A stretch of 64,000 bases of DNA from positions 4,912,888 to 4,976,887 of the forward strand of contig CP053172.1 in assembly GCA_014607495.2 (NCBI GenBank), in the 5' to 3' direction. Shown here piece after piece: positions 54,708-64,000 of the stretch; within the stretch, counting starts at the first letter, position 1, and every line of letters starts with the position of its first letter. The notes beneath the pieces are model-generated. The model made no database searches, was not told the DNA's origin, and was given only the letters and a program-made list of their open reading frames with translations. Origin of the DNA: Carposina sasakii. Lineage: Eukaryota > Arthropoda > Insecta > Lepidoptera > Carposinidae. Made by a program: the position numbers and the translations under genes.

Positions 54708-54880
54708 CAGCGCCGGCCCGAAGTAAATTTTAGAATGGAGCGAGATCCAATTATGCCGCCTCTCCTGTTAGCTCCTAATAATATACATATATACCTATAG
54801 TATCTTTACCATTTAGGCGCCCTCTAGGATTTGGCGCCTGGAGCGACTGCTCCGTTCGCCGTATGGGCGGACCGGCCCTG
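54708..54880. mobile_element. hAT-type MITE inserted in an S1 SINE
   Basis: Ends CAGCGCCGGCCCG and GGACCGGCCCTG. ACTAGAAT is duplicated at 54700-54707 and 54881-54888, and the flanking S1 sequence (GGGCTTCACTAGAAT, then ATCAGCTGCATCTCC) continues across it. Confidence 0.85.
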
Positions 54881-55185
54881 ACTAGAATACCTACATTGTT
54901 ATCAGCTGCATCTCCTTCCGTGCATGTCGTCGTAAGAGTCTGGCAACGTTAGTAACTGATCGGACACATGGCTCGCTATGCAAAACGGGATAATTTTTGT
55001 TACCCTTTTGGGAAAATACCTAATCGTGTTGTGTCTATTAAATTTTCGTGGTAAGTATAGCTCATGCATGATACCTACCTTTAGTATTCTTGATTGTACA
55101 CATAAATTTTTATCATAGGCAGTAAGTTGTAAAAGAAAGATTTCTTTTAGCAGACCATTAAGTACAAACAAAATTTTATAATATA

Positions 55186-55439
55186 CAGGATGTACGAGTA
55201 ACAGAAAGGGAAAAGCTGTATAAATAGCCCACTATAGAGAACCTATTCCCAAAATTTGAGACTCGAAATCACATTTTTAATTTTCAAGATTGTATGAAAA
55301 TTCCTGAGATATTTAAAAATTCTCCATACAACCGGGAAAAATAAACATGTGATTTCGGATCTCAAATTTTGTGGACAGGTTCTCTATAGTGGGCTATTTA
55401 GATAGCTTTTCGCTTAACATACCCTTTTTGTTACATATG
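55186..55439. mobile_element. Foldback element F1
   Basis: Left end CAGGATGTACGAGTAACAG, with a small deletion before GAAAAGCTG. Right arm complete to CCCTTTTTGTTACAT. Between the divergent sulfotransferase genes. Confidence 0.8.
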
Positions 55440-55554
55440 TGCACACGTATTAAAAGATAAATAAACTTGGCACAAAATAAATATATTTACTAAATAATAT
55501 CAATACTTAATTATCTACTTAGATACATAATTCAAATTCAAATTCAAAATCATT

Positions 55555-55860
55555 TATTCGACATGTTACTTTCTATGTTCGCACCCCAAAAATGAAACCG
55601 CTACCAAACAAAAAAGGAGGTGAATTTAAACAACCCAAAAATAAATAAATCGCAAAGCTTTTGCTTTGGCAACGGTCACCACCCCAAGGTGCGATTTGTT
55701 ACGGTCTGTCAGGCATAAGTTAGCGATTTGAGGCTTAATAGCCACCAACGTGGAGAATAAGAGTTAAGGTCGCCTAAAGACGAAATCCAGAAGAGCTGCT
55801 ACACAGTTCTCCTTTATGGCAAAACCAACATTAGGTCTGACACACCGCATGATTCTACTA
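55555..55860. repeat. Dispersed repeat, copy 2
   Basis: Same unit as 53240-53560, same orientation, about 2.3 kb apart. Confidence 0.65.
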
Positions 55861-56142
55861 TTACTGTTACACTATCTCAGTGAAGTGTCATTGCTTGGAA
55901 GAAGAAATAGCAAGAAAACTCCCAGCGACACAGTCAAAACTAAGTAACATATTAACAAAAGAATCTTACATTGGATAAGATATCAGATAGTAGCACTTAA
56001 CTCATTTAGTGTGTATAAATTCAATTATCATAACAATATAATAAATACATATTACCTACCTATAATAACATAAATACATATTACCTACCCCCTCTTTGGG
56101 GGTTAATGGGTGCGACTATAAGTACATATTGTATTTCCAGAC

Positions 56143-59100
56143 GCGACATGGTATATCCTGGCGTTCTTTGTAATAGTGGAGGGTCAGGAGTGGTGCAAGC
56201 CGCTGAGGAGGTTCCTGCCGGGGGAGAAGTATGAGCAGGTGGCGCTGGTGTCGTATCCGTGCAGTGGTAACTCCTGGCTGAGGTATCTTCTGCAGCAGGC
56301 CACGGGTTCGTTTGTTTATTTCTTATTTTTAATTGTATTTACATGGCACACACAAAAATATAAAATTATAAGAAAAAGAAGAGATTTCGCACCTAGGTAT
56401 TTATTTTTATTACCTACCTACCTCCGTACATATGTAGCAACTTATAATGTAAAACATTTCTATCTCATGGGCGATTAGTTTGAGGAAGCTTTCACCCAAG
56501 GAGGGTTTCATTCTAAGTAAAAAAAAACCGTGTTCTTAACTACCAATATTAATTGTAAACATGGAATAAAAGGCCTTTTTATTTTTATTATATGTATTTT
56601 TATTCAGCCTATCTGTAATTTTAATCTTTTCGAGTCGAGGGTAACTCCATGTCACTCCGGAGGGAGCCCGCGCACAGTTGTGCGCTCTCAGTCTGCGACA
56701 AATGCTTCTCGGAGTGACACCGCATTACGTCTCCAGTATATTACTATTGGAAATTTGTGCAAAAGTGTATCAAATCGCAACACACTTACTCTTATTTACC
56801 ATAAACGGCGTATTCATTCGAGCTAAACCAGACCCTCCACAGGGGCTTTACTAGAATACCTAAATCAGCTGCTTCTCCTTTCGTGCATGTCGTAAGAGTC
56901 CGCCACTAATTAACTCGGTTATTCTCCCAGGCGATCCCAGGTAGCTCCTACTGATCATTAACGTCTGTCCCTGCAATGCTGAACGTGGTTCCGTTATGTA
57001 TGATCCAGCACTTCCGTAAACACAGCCGTGACTTATGTATGTAGGTAACAGCGCCAGTCCGAAGTAAATTTTAGAATGGAGCGAGATCCAATTATGGCGC
57101 CTCTCCTGTTTGCTCCTAATAATATAAACCTATATCTTTACCATTTAGGCGCCCTCTAGGATTTGGCGCCTGGAGCGACTGCATACTTATACGACTAGGT
57201 ATAGGTACTTCTAGGGCGTGGTGTGGTCTTGGACTGCTCCTATGCCGGTTTTCGTCTGTAAATACCTATATGCCAACTCGTTGACTTAGATATCTTTTTC
57301 TTCTTCTTCTTCAGCCTATTGCAGTCCACTGCTGGTCGTAGGCCTCCCCCAGGACACGCCACACGGCTACTGCCACAGGGGGGTTTTGCCCATAGTCATC
57401 ACGCTGGGCAGGCGGGTTGGTGACCGCAGTGTGATTTTTGGACTATGTTGTCAGCACGGGAGGCGCTGCTGCCCACCTCCCGGAAACCCTTAATCGCCTC
57501 GTACGATACCCACGGGCAGGCAGGGGTGGTACAAACTCTACTCTGCCGGCACCACGCGGCTTAGATATGTCCACAAATAATTTCATTCGTTATGAAATCT
57601 ACTTCTATTTGCAGGTATTTACACAGGATCGAACTTCTACGACATAGAGAGTGAAGCGGCCGGTCTTCTAGAAGGAGTAACGTCCCGAGTGCTCGTCGTC
57701 AAACAACACACCGCTCTGAAGGAACCCACCAACTTCACACGCGCGATACTGCTCGTGCGGGACCCTAAAGATGTTATACCGGTAATGTAATGAACCATAC
57801 ATTAAGTAGGTACTATCAACCAAGGCGCCGCTGACATGCCTTAAGGTTTCATTTAGTTTGCAGCGCGTTAGTAAACCACCCTTCAATAGAAAGTCAGAAA
57901 AACATTAAAATATACTTTTTTACTATCGACAAAATGTAAAACCATAAAAATATTGGCTGACTAGCACAGATGTCAAACAAAAGAATATTACATGGGTGAT
58001 TTTTTGTCATCAACAATTCAATCGCGAACATTTTTCTCCATGGAAGCGTTAGTGTAACTGCTGCGTTGAGTTATCAGATTGTATTTTTTTTTGCAGAAAT
58101 GCAAAGAATAGGTACAGATATAGTTGGGATGCGACGTGACGCTGAACAATCGTCTTCCTTCATGATGGTGACCTCTGTAACGTTTCTTTTCAGTCAGCGT
58201 ACAGTCTGTTCTTCGGAGGACACGTGGCTCTGGCGCCGGAGTCTACGTTCAAAGGTGAGATGTTGTATGTAATTCACTACATATTATTAAAACAAATTCG
58301 CTTCCCGGCTGTCTGTCTTTATGTTTGCTCACATCTATTACCACGCAATGGATTTTCATGCGGTTTTTTAAATAGATAGAGTGATTCAAAAGACCCGCCC
58401 CTGCTTCGTTTGTAATGACCTTTCACGTGGACGAAGCTGTGGGCGGTCGCTAGTAAGCACCTTATAATCTCGCTTTACAACTCCCGTAATTCTCTCAGGC
58501 GATAAACTAGCGACGAAAGTAGGCGACGACTGGTAAACTATACATATCAAAAATGGGGTGCCAGATCTAAAGAAGAAGATATAAATAAAGAAGATAATAA
58601 AGAAGAAGACTGATGTAAATGATCAGTGACAAGTTGCTAGCTCATCGCCTGAGAGAACTTCTCCTAAATCCTCAGTCGACTCTTACGACATGCACGGAAG
58701 GAGATGCAGCTGATGTATTCTAGTGAAGCCACGCATCAGCACGGTCGATTTTCCTCCAGGCTATGCAATATCAAAATCCGCCCCCTTATTACCCAACTAG
58801 CAAACGCAAAGCGACTGAGAAAATTGTACAAAAATCGCTGATTGCTTGTCAAATTCGTATTACGTAAAATTAATTTCAAAGGAACTTTGACATTTCAAGG
58901 CGAATGTTGTACAATTTTCGCTATCGCTTTGCTTCGGCTTTGCTATTGCAAATCAGGTAATCAGGAGGCCATTGCGTAATCTTAAACATCTAAGCATACA
59001 TAGGGACAGGCAGCGGAAAGCGACTTTGTTTTATACTAGGTATGTAGATACATATAAAGAATACAGATATAAAGATACAGATAAAAAATGAATATCGATG

Positions 59101-61009
59101 TTTGTTTCCGAGTCAAGGATGTTTCTTTACTTATCTATGTATTTATATCATGATCTCCAACCGTATTTCGGCCAAGGCGACCAATCTCTACGGAGATTGG
59201 CCAGATACGCAAGAGATATTATAGTGCATAAGTGTGTGCGCAAACACAGATGCACTCTCTATTCCGTTACTCTCATAGTCCGATCGGACGGAAAGCCGAC
59301 ACGACTGGACAGAGATCAGGCGCAGGACCAACGGTTTTACGTGCTTTCCGAGGCACGAGCTAAGTGACAATTTTGCAACATTAAAATATGTACATGAAAT
59401 AAATTCATTGGTACATGCCCGTGACTAGGATCGAACTTACGCCTCCCGCTTGGAAGGTGCACGTCTTAACCACTGGGCTATTACCGCTTAATTTATTTAT
59501 TTATATACCGTTGCTTAGTACCCACCACACAAGACCTTAGGGATCTTATAGTAGGACCTAGGTAAATGTGTTGTGTATGAATATTTGTTTATTAAAGTGT
59601 TCCTCCAGGCTACGAGTTCGACCGTTTCCTTCGCACCCACCTCGACGGTTGGATGCAGTTGCACATGGAGACGCTGACGTGGTTGAAGGGACCTATCCTC
59701 ATAGTGTATTACGAAATCCTACTCAAGAACACCAGGAAAACCTTGGAGAAGGTCCTCAAGTTTTTGAACTGGAAGTATAATGAGGTAAAATTTATCCTAC
59801 CTATTCATTTCTCTCTCATTTATTTATACATATAATAAAAATGTAACGGATCTCTGTCTGTACATGGAAGATATATGAGAAAATATATTATAGTAGACCT
59901 TTATCAACGCAATAGGACCCAAAACGATGATTTTTGGATTTTTTGTCGGTTTGTCTGTGCGTTTGTGCACGCTAATCTCAGAAACGGCTGAACCGATCTC
60001 GATGCAGTTTTCAGGAATATATTGTGACAGGTGCCACTTAACATGCAGGCTACTTTTTATCCCGGATAATTTCGACATTTTGTTTTTTCTGTAGTCCACG
60101 CGGACGGAGTCGCGGGCGTCCACTAGTTTATGAAGAGGGATAGACCAGCCCCCCTAGCATGACCACGCATCGTGGATATCGTATCGTCTCTATACAAAAT
60201 TCAACATGGCGGCTATATTTATCGTATTTTGACAGGCTAAATGTCGATAAATCAGTTTATCATATCGTGTTTCGCAGGTCATGCTACTTATGCTGACTTA
60301 GATTAAATTTACGTTGTGTGACGGTCAGAATCGACCATATTGCTTCAAATTGACGTTCGTTGTCGTAACTCTCATCGATAGTAAAAATCAAGGCTTGCAG
60401 CTGTCAATAGGGTAGTTTCCTATGTTAGAATCTTAATTACATCTTATTCTTATCAGAATAAATCATCAAAATCATACTGTATCTATCTGTAAAATTCTTC
60501 TTCTATGCTGCTCTGGGAGTGAAAAAAAACGTTTAATACTACCCCGGGCATACTGTACAAGTCAGTAGAGGGACAAGAGGTTCTTGGTGTTTTGTAGGCG
60601 ATGGGCTGACCACCTGTCACAACTAACCGAACTTGTACATCTCAACTATACCCTCAAAATTGGTCAGAAGTGGCACCATGTGGTTCTTTCGGCCCTTGGT
60701 GCTCTGCCTACCCCGTAAGTGATAAAGGCGTGATTATATCTATGTACGATTGTATGTAACCTTATTATATTCTCTACTTCCCAGGCGGACATAGACTGCG
60801 CGATGTCCCGCATGCACAGTCCGTTACGTCGCCCGTCACGTAACAACGACGTGTTCCACCCCGTAACGAAGAAACAACAACAGTTCATCGCCACACAGAT
60901 CTCACGAGTCACGAGGAAGTTGAAGAAATACCCCAATATATATAATAATACTTACAGTTTTAAGTATAAATATAATCAGAAGATTAACTTTGATAAGGTG
61001 CCGTGGTAA
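56143..61009 (+). CDS. WSCD-like sulfotransferase paralogue B, five exons, start codon not found
   Basis: Exons 56141-56305 (5' limit uncertain), 57615-57781, 58194-58254, 59609-59784 and 60785-61009, in phase, giving about 263 aa. Exons 3 and 4 are exactly 61 and 176 nt, as in paralogue A. The N-terminus is hydrophobic (TWYILAFFVIVEG). The PAPS loop is SYPCSGNSWLRYLLQQATG and the second contact region LLVRDPKDVIPS, with Arg and Ser spaced as in active sulfotransferases. Exon 4 has LTWLKGPILIVYYEILL, matching LAWMRGPLHIEFYERLA of A. The C-terminal exon is basic. No in-frame ATG precedes the hydrophobic segment: the ATG at 56148 is out of frame, and the exon is preceded by a plausible acceptor (TATTTCCAG), so an upstream start exon is likely. 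The exon 1 donor (GGGTTCGT) is weak. Confidence 0.82.
57051..57185. mobile_element. hAT-type MITE, right end truncated
   Basis: CAGCGCCAGTCCGAAGTAA start and GGCGCCTGGAGCGACTGC near the end, as in 54708-54880. The terminal CCGGCCCTG is missing. Intron 1 of sulfotransferase B. Confidence 0.65.
57311..57560 (+). mobile_element. S3 SINE, inverted, nearly full length
   Basis: TTCAGCCTATTGCAGTCCAC through CGCTGGGCAGGCGGGTTGG to ACTCTGCCGGCACCACG. It ends about 55 bp before exon 2 of sulfotransferase B. Confidence 0.7.
58310..58453 (+). mobile_element. Helitron-type repeat, diverged
   Basis: GGCTGTCTGTC and TTTAAATAGATAGAGTGATTC, with CACGTGGACGAAGCTGTGGG and GGTCGCTAG before T at the end. A similar piece in inverse orientation lies at about 20845-21005. 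Intron 3 of sulfotransferase B. Confidence 0.5.
58605..58746 (-). mobile_element. S1 SINE, head fragment
   Basis: Reads on the plus strand GACTCTTACGACATGCACGG, AGATGCAGCTGATGTATTCT and AAGCCACGCATCAGCACGG. It shows the 20-base segment that also forms half of the 39-bp minisatellite unit. Confidence 0.7.
58783..58975. mobile_element. Palindromic MITE (family M4), copy 2
   Basis: Inverse of 51850-52022: GATTGCTTGTCAAATTCGTA core and TTCGCTATCGCTTTGCTTCG arm. Intron 3 of sulfotransferase B. Confidence 0.75.
59145..59490 (-). mobile_element. tRNA-derived SINE, second copy
   Basis: Matches 7533-7873 closely (GGCGCAGGACCAACGGTTTT, AGTTCGATCC B box on the minus strand, CAGTGGTTAAGACGTGCACC head). 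TATTTATAT-like sequence flanks both sides, a possible target duplication. Intron 3 of sulfotransferase B. Confidence 0.75.
59825..60126 (+). mobile_element. Non-autonomous Helitron
   Basis: TACATATAATAAAAATGTAA at the 5' side, ATCTCAGAAACGGCTGAACC inside, GCGGGCGTCCACTAG before T at the end. The exact 5' TC is unclear. Intron 4 of sulfotransferase B. Confidence 0.7.
60540..60745 (+). mobile_element. S1 SINE, tail fragment
   Basis: CGGGCATACTGTACAAGTCA, AGAAGTGGCACCATGTGG, GATAAAGGCGTGATTATAT. It ends about 40 bp before exon 5 of sulfotransferase B, so the acceptor lies right behind the SINE tail. Confidence 0.7.
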
Positions 61010-61069
61010 TGGTTTTTTAGGATGTTTATTTGGCACAAAAAACTGGAATACATACAAGCTATCTATCTA

Positions 61070-61346
61070 TCTATACATATAAATTAAAATGTAACGGGTC
61101 GCAGTCTGTACATGGAAGATATATGAGAAAATATATTATAGGAGACCTTTATCAACGCAATAGTACACAAAACGATGATATTTGGAATTTTTGTCTGTTT
61201 GTTTGTGCACGCTAATCTCAGAAACGGCTGAACCGATTTCGATGCAGTTTTCAGGAATATATTGTGACAGAACTTTTTATCCCGGATAATTTCGACATTT
61301 CGTTTTTTCTGTAGTCCACGCGGACGGAGTCGCGGGCGTCCACTAG
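61070..61346 (+). mobile_element. Complete non-autonomous Helitron (277 bp)
   Basis: Starts TCTATACATATAAATTAAAA, ends GCGGGCGTCCACTAG before T. It begins 61 bp after the sulfotransferase B stop codon, so it may contribute to the 3' UTR. Confidence 0.75.
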
Positions 61347-61375
61347 TTATACATACAAAAGTGGAAGTGCTTATT

Positions 61376-61575
61376 GGCCGCGTGGTGCCGGCAGAGTAGA
61401 ATTCGTACCACCACATGTCTGCCCGTGGGTATCGTACGAGGCGATTAAGGGTTTCCGGGAGGTGGGCAGCAGCGCCTCCCGTGTAGACAACATAGTCCAA
61501 AATACATACTGCGGTCACCGACCTGCCTGCCCAGCGTGGTGACTATGGGCAAATACCCCCCTTGGCAGTCTTGTG
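61376..61575 (-). mobile_element. S3 SINE, sense on plus strand, tail truncated
   Basis: GCCGCGTGGTGCCGGCAGAG, TCGTACGAGGCGATTAAGGG, TGCCTGCCCAGCGTGGTGAC; breaks off after GGCAGTCTTGTG. Confidence 0.6.
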
Positions 61576-61652
61576 ACAATATATATATTTTTAAGAAATC
61601 TATTAATACTTACATTATCTGACCACCATTAATGTATTTATTTCAAGTTATA

Positions 61653-61912
61653 CAGAGTGTAACAAAAAGGGTATGTTAAGCGAAAAGCTACGTAAATAGC
61701 TCAATGAAGAGAACCTATCCATAAAATTTGAGACTGGAAATCACGTTTATTTTTCAAGATTGTATGAAAATTCCTGAGATATTTAAAAATTCTCCATACT
61801 ATCGGAAAAAATAAACATGCGATTTCGACTCTCAAATTTTGTGGATAGGTTCCTTTTAGTGGGCTATTTACATAGTTTTCCGCTTAACATACCCTCTTTC
61901 TGTTACACCCTG
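61653..61912. mobile_element. Foldback element F1
   Basis: TA-flanked full copy, ends CAGAGTGTAACAAAAAGGG and CTTTCTGTTACACCCTG. Confidence 0.85.
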
Positions 61913-61963
61913 TATATTTGAGATGGAAAGTTAATATTTTTTTAAATGTAGTATAAAATGTAA

Positions 61964-62262
61964 TATGTATATGTCGAAGGCATATTGTAAAACACGCCCT
62001 ATTACAAAACGGCTAGGCATTTTGAATAGTATGAGAGAAAAAATTCCTTTTAGCACTTCGCCGGTCGCTGCAGGGACATGCTCGCTACGCTCACTCGACT
62101 CGTGCGTTGTTATTTTAACAGGTCTAACATAACCTAACCTAATTAATTAAGCAGACCAATTGCTAGAAGCCAAATTGTCTCGCTCCAAAACCCATACTAT
62201 TCAAAATGCCTAGTCGTTTTGTAATAGGGCGTGTTTTACAATATGCCTTCGACATATACATA
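61964..62262. mobile_element. Inverted-repeat element with about 70-bp arms
   Basis: TATGTATATGTCGAAGGCAT through ACACGCCCTATTACAAAACG to GCATTTTGAATAGTATG is mirrored at 62190-62262 with about one mismatch. The middle contains CTCGCTACGCTCACTCGAC and is not repeated. The 80-aa minus-strand frame crossing it is not a gene. Confidence 0.8.
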
Positions 62263-62514
62263 GTTGGTAAGCCTAAATAAATAAATAAATTTTTAAAAAT
62301 AGCATTGCATAATGGGAAATAAAATAAAAAAATAAACAATTTTAGTACATTAATTTTATTGTTACTAAAATAACTTAACTCTAAAGCATAGATAATATAA
62401 CACATATATGTTAATTATTACAAATCATAAATTAAACAAAATACTTTTGCGACATGAAAATAAACAAGGAAATTAAAAAATTCACTTGAATATCTCTCTG
62501 TTTAATAATCCGAA

Positions 62515-62605
62515 TGGATAAGTGCTAATGCGGGTCTTCACTAGAATACATAAGCTGTATCTCCTTCCGTGCATGTCGTAAGAGTCGACTAAGGAACTCG
62601 GGGAC
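62515..62605 (+). mobile_element. S1 SINE, head fragment
   Basis: AGTGCTAATGCGGGTCTTC, GTATCTCCTTCCGTGCATG and GTCGTAAGAGTCGACTAAGG. Confidence 0.6.
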
Positions 62606-62983
62606 CTCATTTTATTTAGAAATAGAAAGAATCCAAAAGAACGGCATCAGGTTTTTTATTAGGCACAGTTTTGTGTATTATTATCATAAATAGTTCCTAA
62701 AGAGTTTTCTACTCAATTCAATAGTACCTACTTTGTATAAAGTTTGCACTATAAAAAACCTAAAGAAGCTGATTTCGCAAACACAAAACTGAACTTTTTA
62801 GTAGGATACATCAATATGGAAAAACGTAAAACTTCACTCATATCTTACAAGTATAGAGAGTGTTGTAATGTTTACAAACGATGCTTCTTCGAAAGTAAGA
62901 TTTCTATCTTCAAAAAAAAAAAAAAAAACGGAGTAAACGGAAAATGCTTCAGTAACATTTCTCATTGGAATAGTTAGCTAGAT
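62606..62983. other. No gene recognised
   Basis: AT-rich. A 77-aa plus-strand frame at 62744-62977 ends over an A-run and has no recognisable domain; I do not call it a gene. Confidence 0.5.
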
Positions 62984-63110
62984 TATTGTATTTGTGCCCG
63001 AAAAGCGGCGGTAGGCTCACCCGTGGGACTTAAGGCTAACTGGTTGAAAAATGAGTGTGCAATTTGCACACTTCTGCCCACCCCGTTTGGGGGACAATGA
63101 GCGTGACTAT
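62984..63110 (+). mobile_element. S2 SINE, tail fragment
   Basis: TGTATTTGTGCCCGAAAAGC, TTTGCACACTTCTGCCCACC and GAGCGTGACTATATGTATA match 46530-46680. It ends about 20 bp before the TTAA MITE. Confidence 0.65.
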
Positions 63111-63131
63111 ATGTATATATCTAAATGTTAA

Positions 63132-63367
63132 CACGTTGACGGACAGTTGCGTCTATAGCCGTCAAGTTCAAGTTCACTATGTGACATGACGGCAATAGCC
63201 GTCCAATACGAAACGGTCGTTTTTAGACACTGCGGCTGTATTGAATTAATCAAAATTAAGTGTATTTAAGCAGAAAGAGTAAAACCATACTTCTAATATT
63301 CTAAAAATTACAAAAACATATAGTGTCAATTTTCGAATTTCACTTGTTTCTACTGTCCGTCAACGTG
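63132..63367. mobile_element. TTAA-flanked MITE with 16-bp perfect TIRs
   Basis: CACGTTGACGGACAGT at the left, its exact inverse at the right, TTAA directly outside on both sides (63128-63131 and 63368-63371). The TTAA target is typical of piggyBac-type elements. It ends 37 bp past the stop of CCT7, so it lies in the 3' UTR or just beyond. Confidence 0.85.
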
Positions 63368-63403
63368 TTAAGAATATATATCGTGAAGCGCTGCAAGCTA
63401 GGT

Positions 63404-63502
63404 TTATCCCATCATTGGGCGCCCCATGCCCCTGCCTGGCATCCCAGCGGTGGGCATGTCGCTCGCCTTCACGTTCTTTATTGTCTCGTCGATTGAGAGG
63501 AT
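63404..63502 (-). CDS. CCT7: T-complex protein 1 subunit eta, last exon
   Basis: The eta subunit is one of eight in the cytosolic TRiC/CCT chaperonin that folds actin, tubulin and other proteins with ATP. Only the terminal exon is in the window: 32 codons, ILSIDETIKNVK, then a flexible Gly/Met/Arg tail GMPGRGMGRPMMG and TAA. The (I/V)xSxDETIKN motif followed by a GRGRGRP-type tail is characteristic of CCT eta C-termini. The acceptor CTCTTCCAG is good. The upstream exons lie beyond 64000. The intron fragment here holds two T2 elements. Confidence 0.85.
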   Translation of the reverse strand: MLSIDETIKNVKASDMPTAGMPGRGMGRPMMG

Positions 63503-63599
63503 CTGGAAGAGGAAAGAGTTTTACAAGTTTACATTAACGTATATTTTTGTAAAAGAGCCATCTATCGGAAGGAGACAGAACTAAAGTTAATATAATATA

Positions 63600-63705
63600 C
63601 AGGGTGTTTTTTCGTTGCCACCCTTAACAAAGGATACGTACCCTATACATCAAATAAAGTAAGTTTATGCTAAAAAAAAATGCTGGGAAATGATGTAAAT
63701 TTCAA
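63600..63705 (-). mobile_element. Tc1-like element T2, partial inverse copy
   Basis: CAGGGTGTTTTTTCGTTGCC, CCCTTAACAAAGGATACG, AAAATGCTGGGAAATG, then truncated. In the last intron of CCT7, next to a second T2 copy in opposite orientation. Confidence 0.75.
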
Positions 63706-63713
63706 AATATATA

Positions 63714-64000
63714 CAGGATGATTTTTGGTCGTCAACGTTTCCGAAAACTACGGAATCTCCTCATCATCACGATCATTTTTCTCCATGGAAGCATACCTGG
63801 GAAGTGTCTGGTTTTTTTTTTTTTTTTTTTCCAAAATATTAGGGTCCAAAGTTGAGTAAATAGACTGCGTTTTTCTGCATAAAAGCACATAGACGCGCGT
63901 AGCAGGATTTTTTCACTAAAAATAATTAATATCTGTCTATAAAAAAACTAACATAAACACTAGACACTATAAATTTCGCACGATCAAGGAATTGAAATTT
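63714..64000 (+). mobile_element. Tc1-like element T2, cut by the window edge
   Basis: CAGGATGATTTTTGGTCGTC start after TA, CTCCATGGAAGCATACCTGG inside with a 16-18-base T run unique to this copy, continuing to the end of the window. Confidence 0.8.

Noticed and set aside
61084..61518. 144-codon minus-strand frame
   Set aside because: It joins a Helitron and an S3 SINE read backwards; no conserved protein.

Overview
The window looks like a repeat-rich stretch of an insect nuclear genome, most likely a moth or butterfly (Lepidoptera). The evidence is GT-AG split genes with short exons, genes with insect or animal homologues, and dense DNA transposons. Very common among these are Helitron-type repeats with a CGCGGACGAAGTCGCGGG core, a 3' CTAG end and a TCTATACTAATATTATAAA 5' end, which I associate with Lepidoptera. 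There is no bacterial-style operon. Long introns are filled with nested mobile elements, so most long open frames in the window are not genes.

Layout. 1-10.3 kb: no gene; a full-length SINE, Helitron remnants (one still encoding the end of the RepHel helicase), a TTA-flanked MITE with a SINE inside it, a hAT-type MITE and Tc1-like repeats. 10.4-19.9 kb (+): an eight-exon gene whose phases all join, encoding about 505 aa with four BED zinc fingers and a C-terminal BESS-like motif. Its introns hold a LINE tail, a duplicated splice-donor repeat and a roughly 57-copy, 39-bp minisatellite. 22.9-25.8 kb (+): two further exons with a fifth, degenerate BED finger and a second BESS-like tail, either a 3' paralogue or alternative 3' exons. 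A mariner (DD34D, one frameshift) is nested in a foldback element between them. 30.9-32.4 kb (-): a GC-rich single-exon gene for an 80-aa PNRC-like protein. 34.1-35.7 kb: a P-like transposon with perfect 22-bp TIRs and 8-bp target duplications that carries a spliced THAP domain. 36-40 kb: large inverted repeats. 41.2-43.8 kb (+): a four-exon gene for a secreted UPF0669 (C6orf120-like) protein. 47.8-51.7 kb (-) and 56.1-61.0 kb (+): a divergent pair of WSCD-like sulfotransferase paralogues with matching exon structure. 63.4-63.5 kb (-): the last exon of the chaperonin subunit CCT7, whose gene continues past the right edge.

The genes do not form one pathway. What links the window is how mobile DNA has shaped the genes: a MITE end lies in a splice-acceptor tract, a repeat has copied a splice donor, an exon is bracketed by two foldback elements, a TTAA-flanked MITE occupies the CCT7 3' flank, and a SINE fragment appears to have seeded the minisatellite. 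A 260-bp TA-flanked foldback family occurs about 12 times in 64 kb. Functions come from motif recognition only; splice sites were read by eye and checked for phase.
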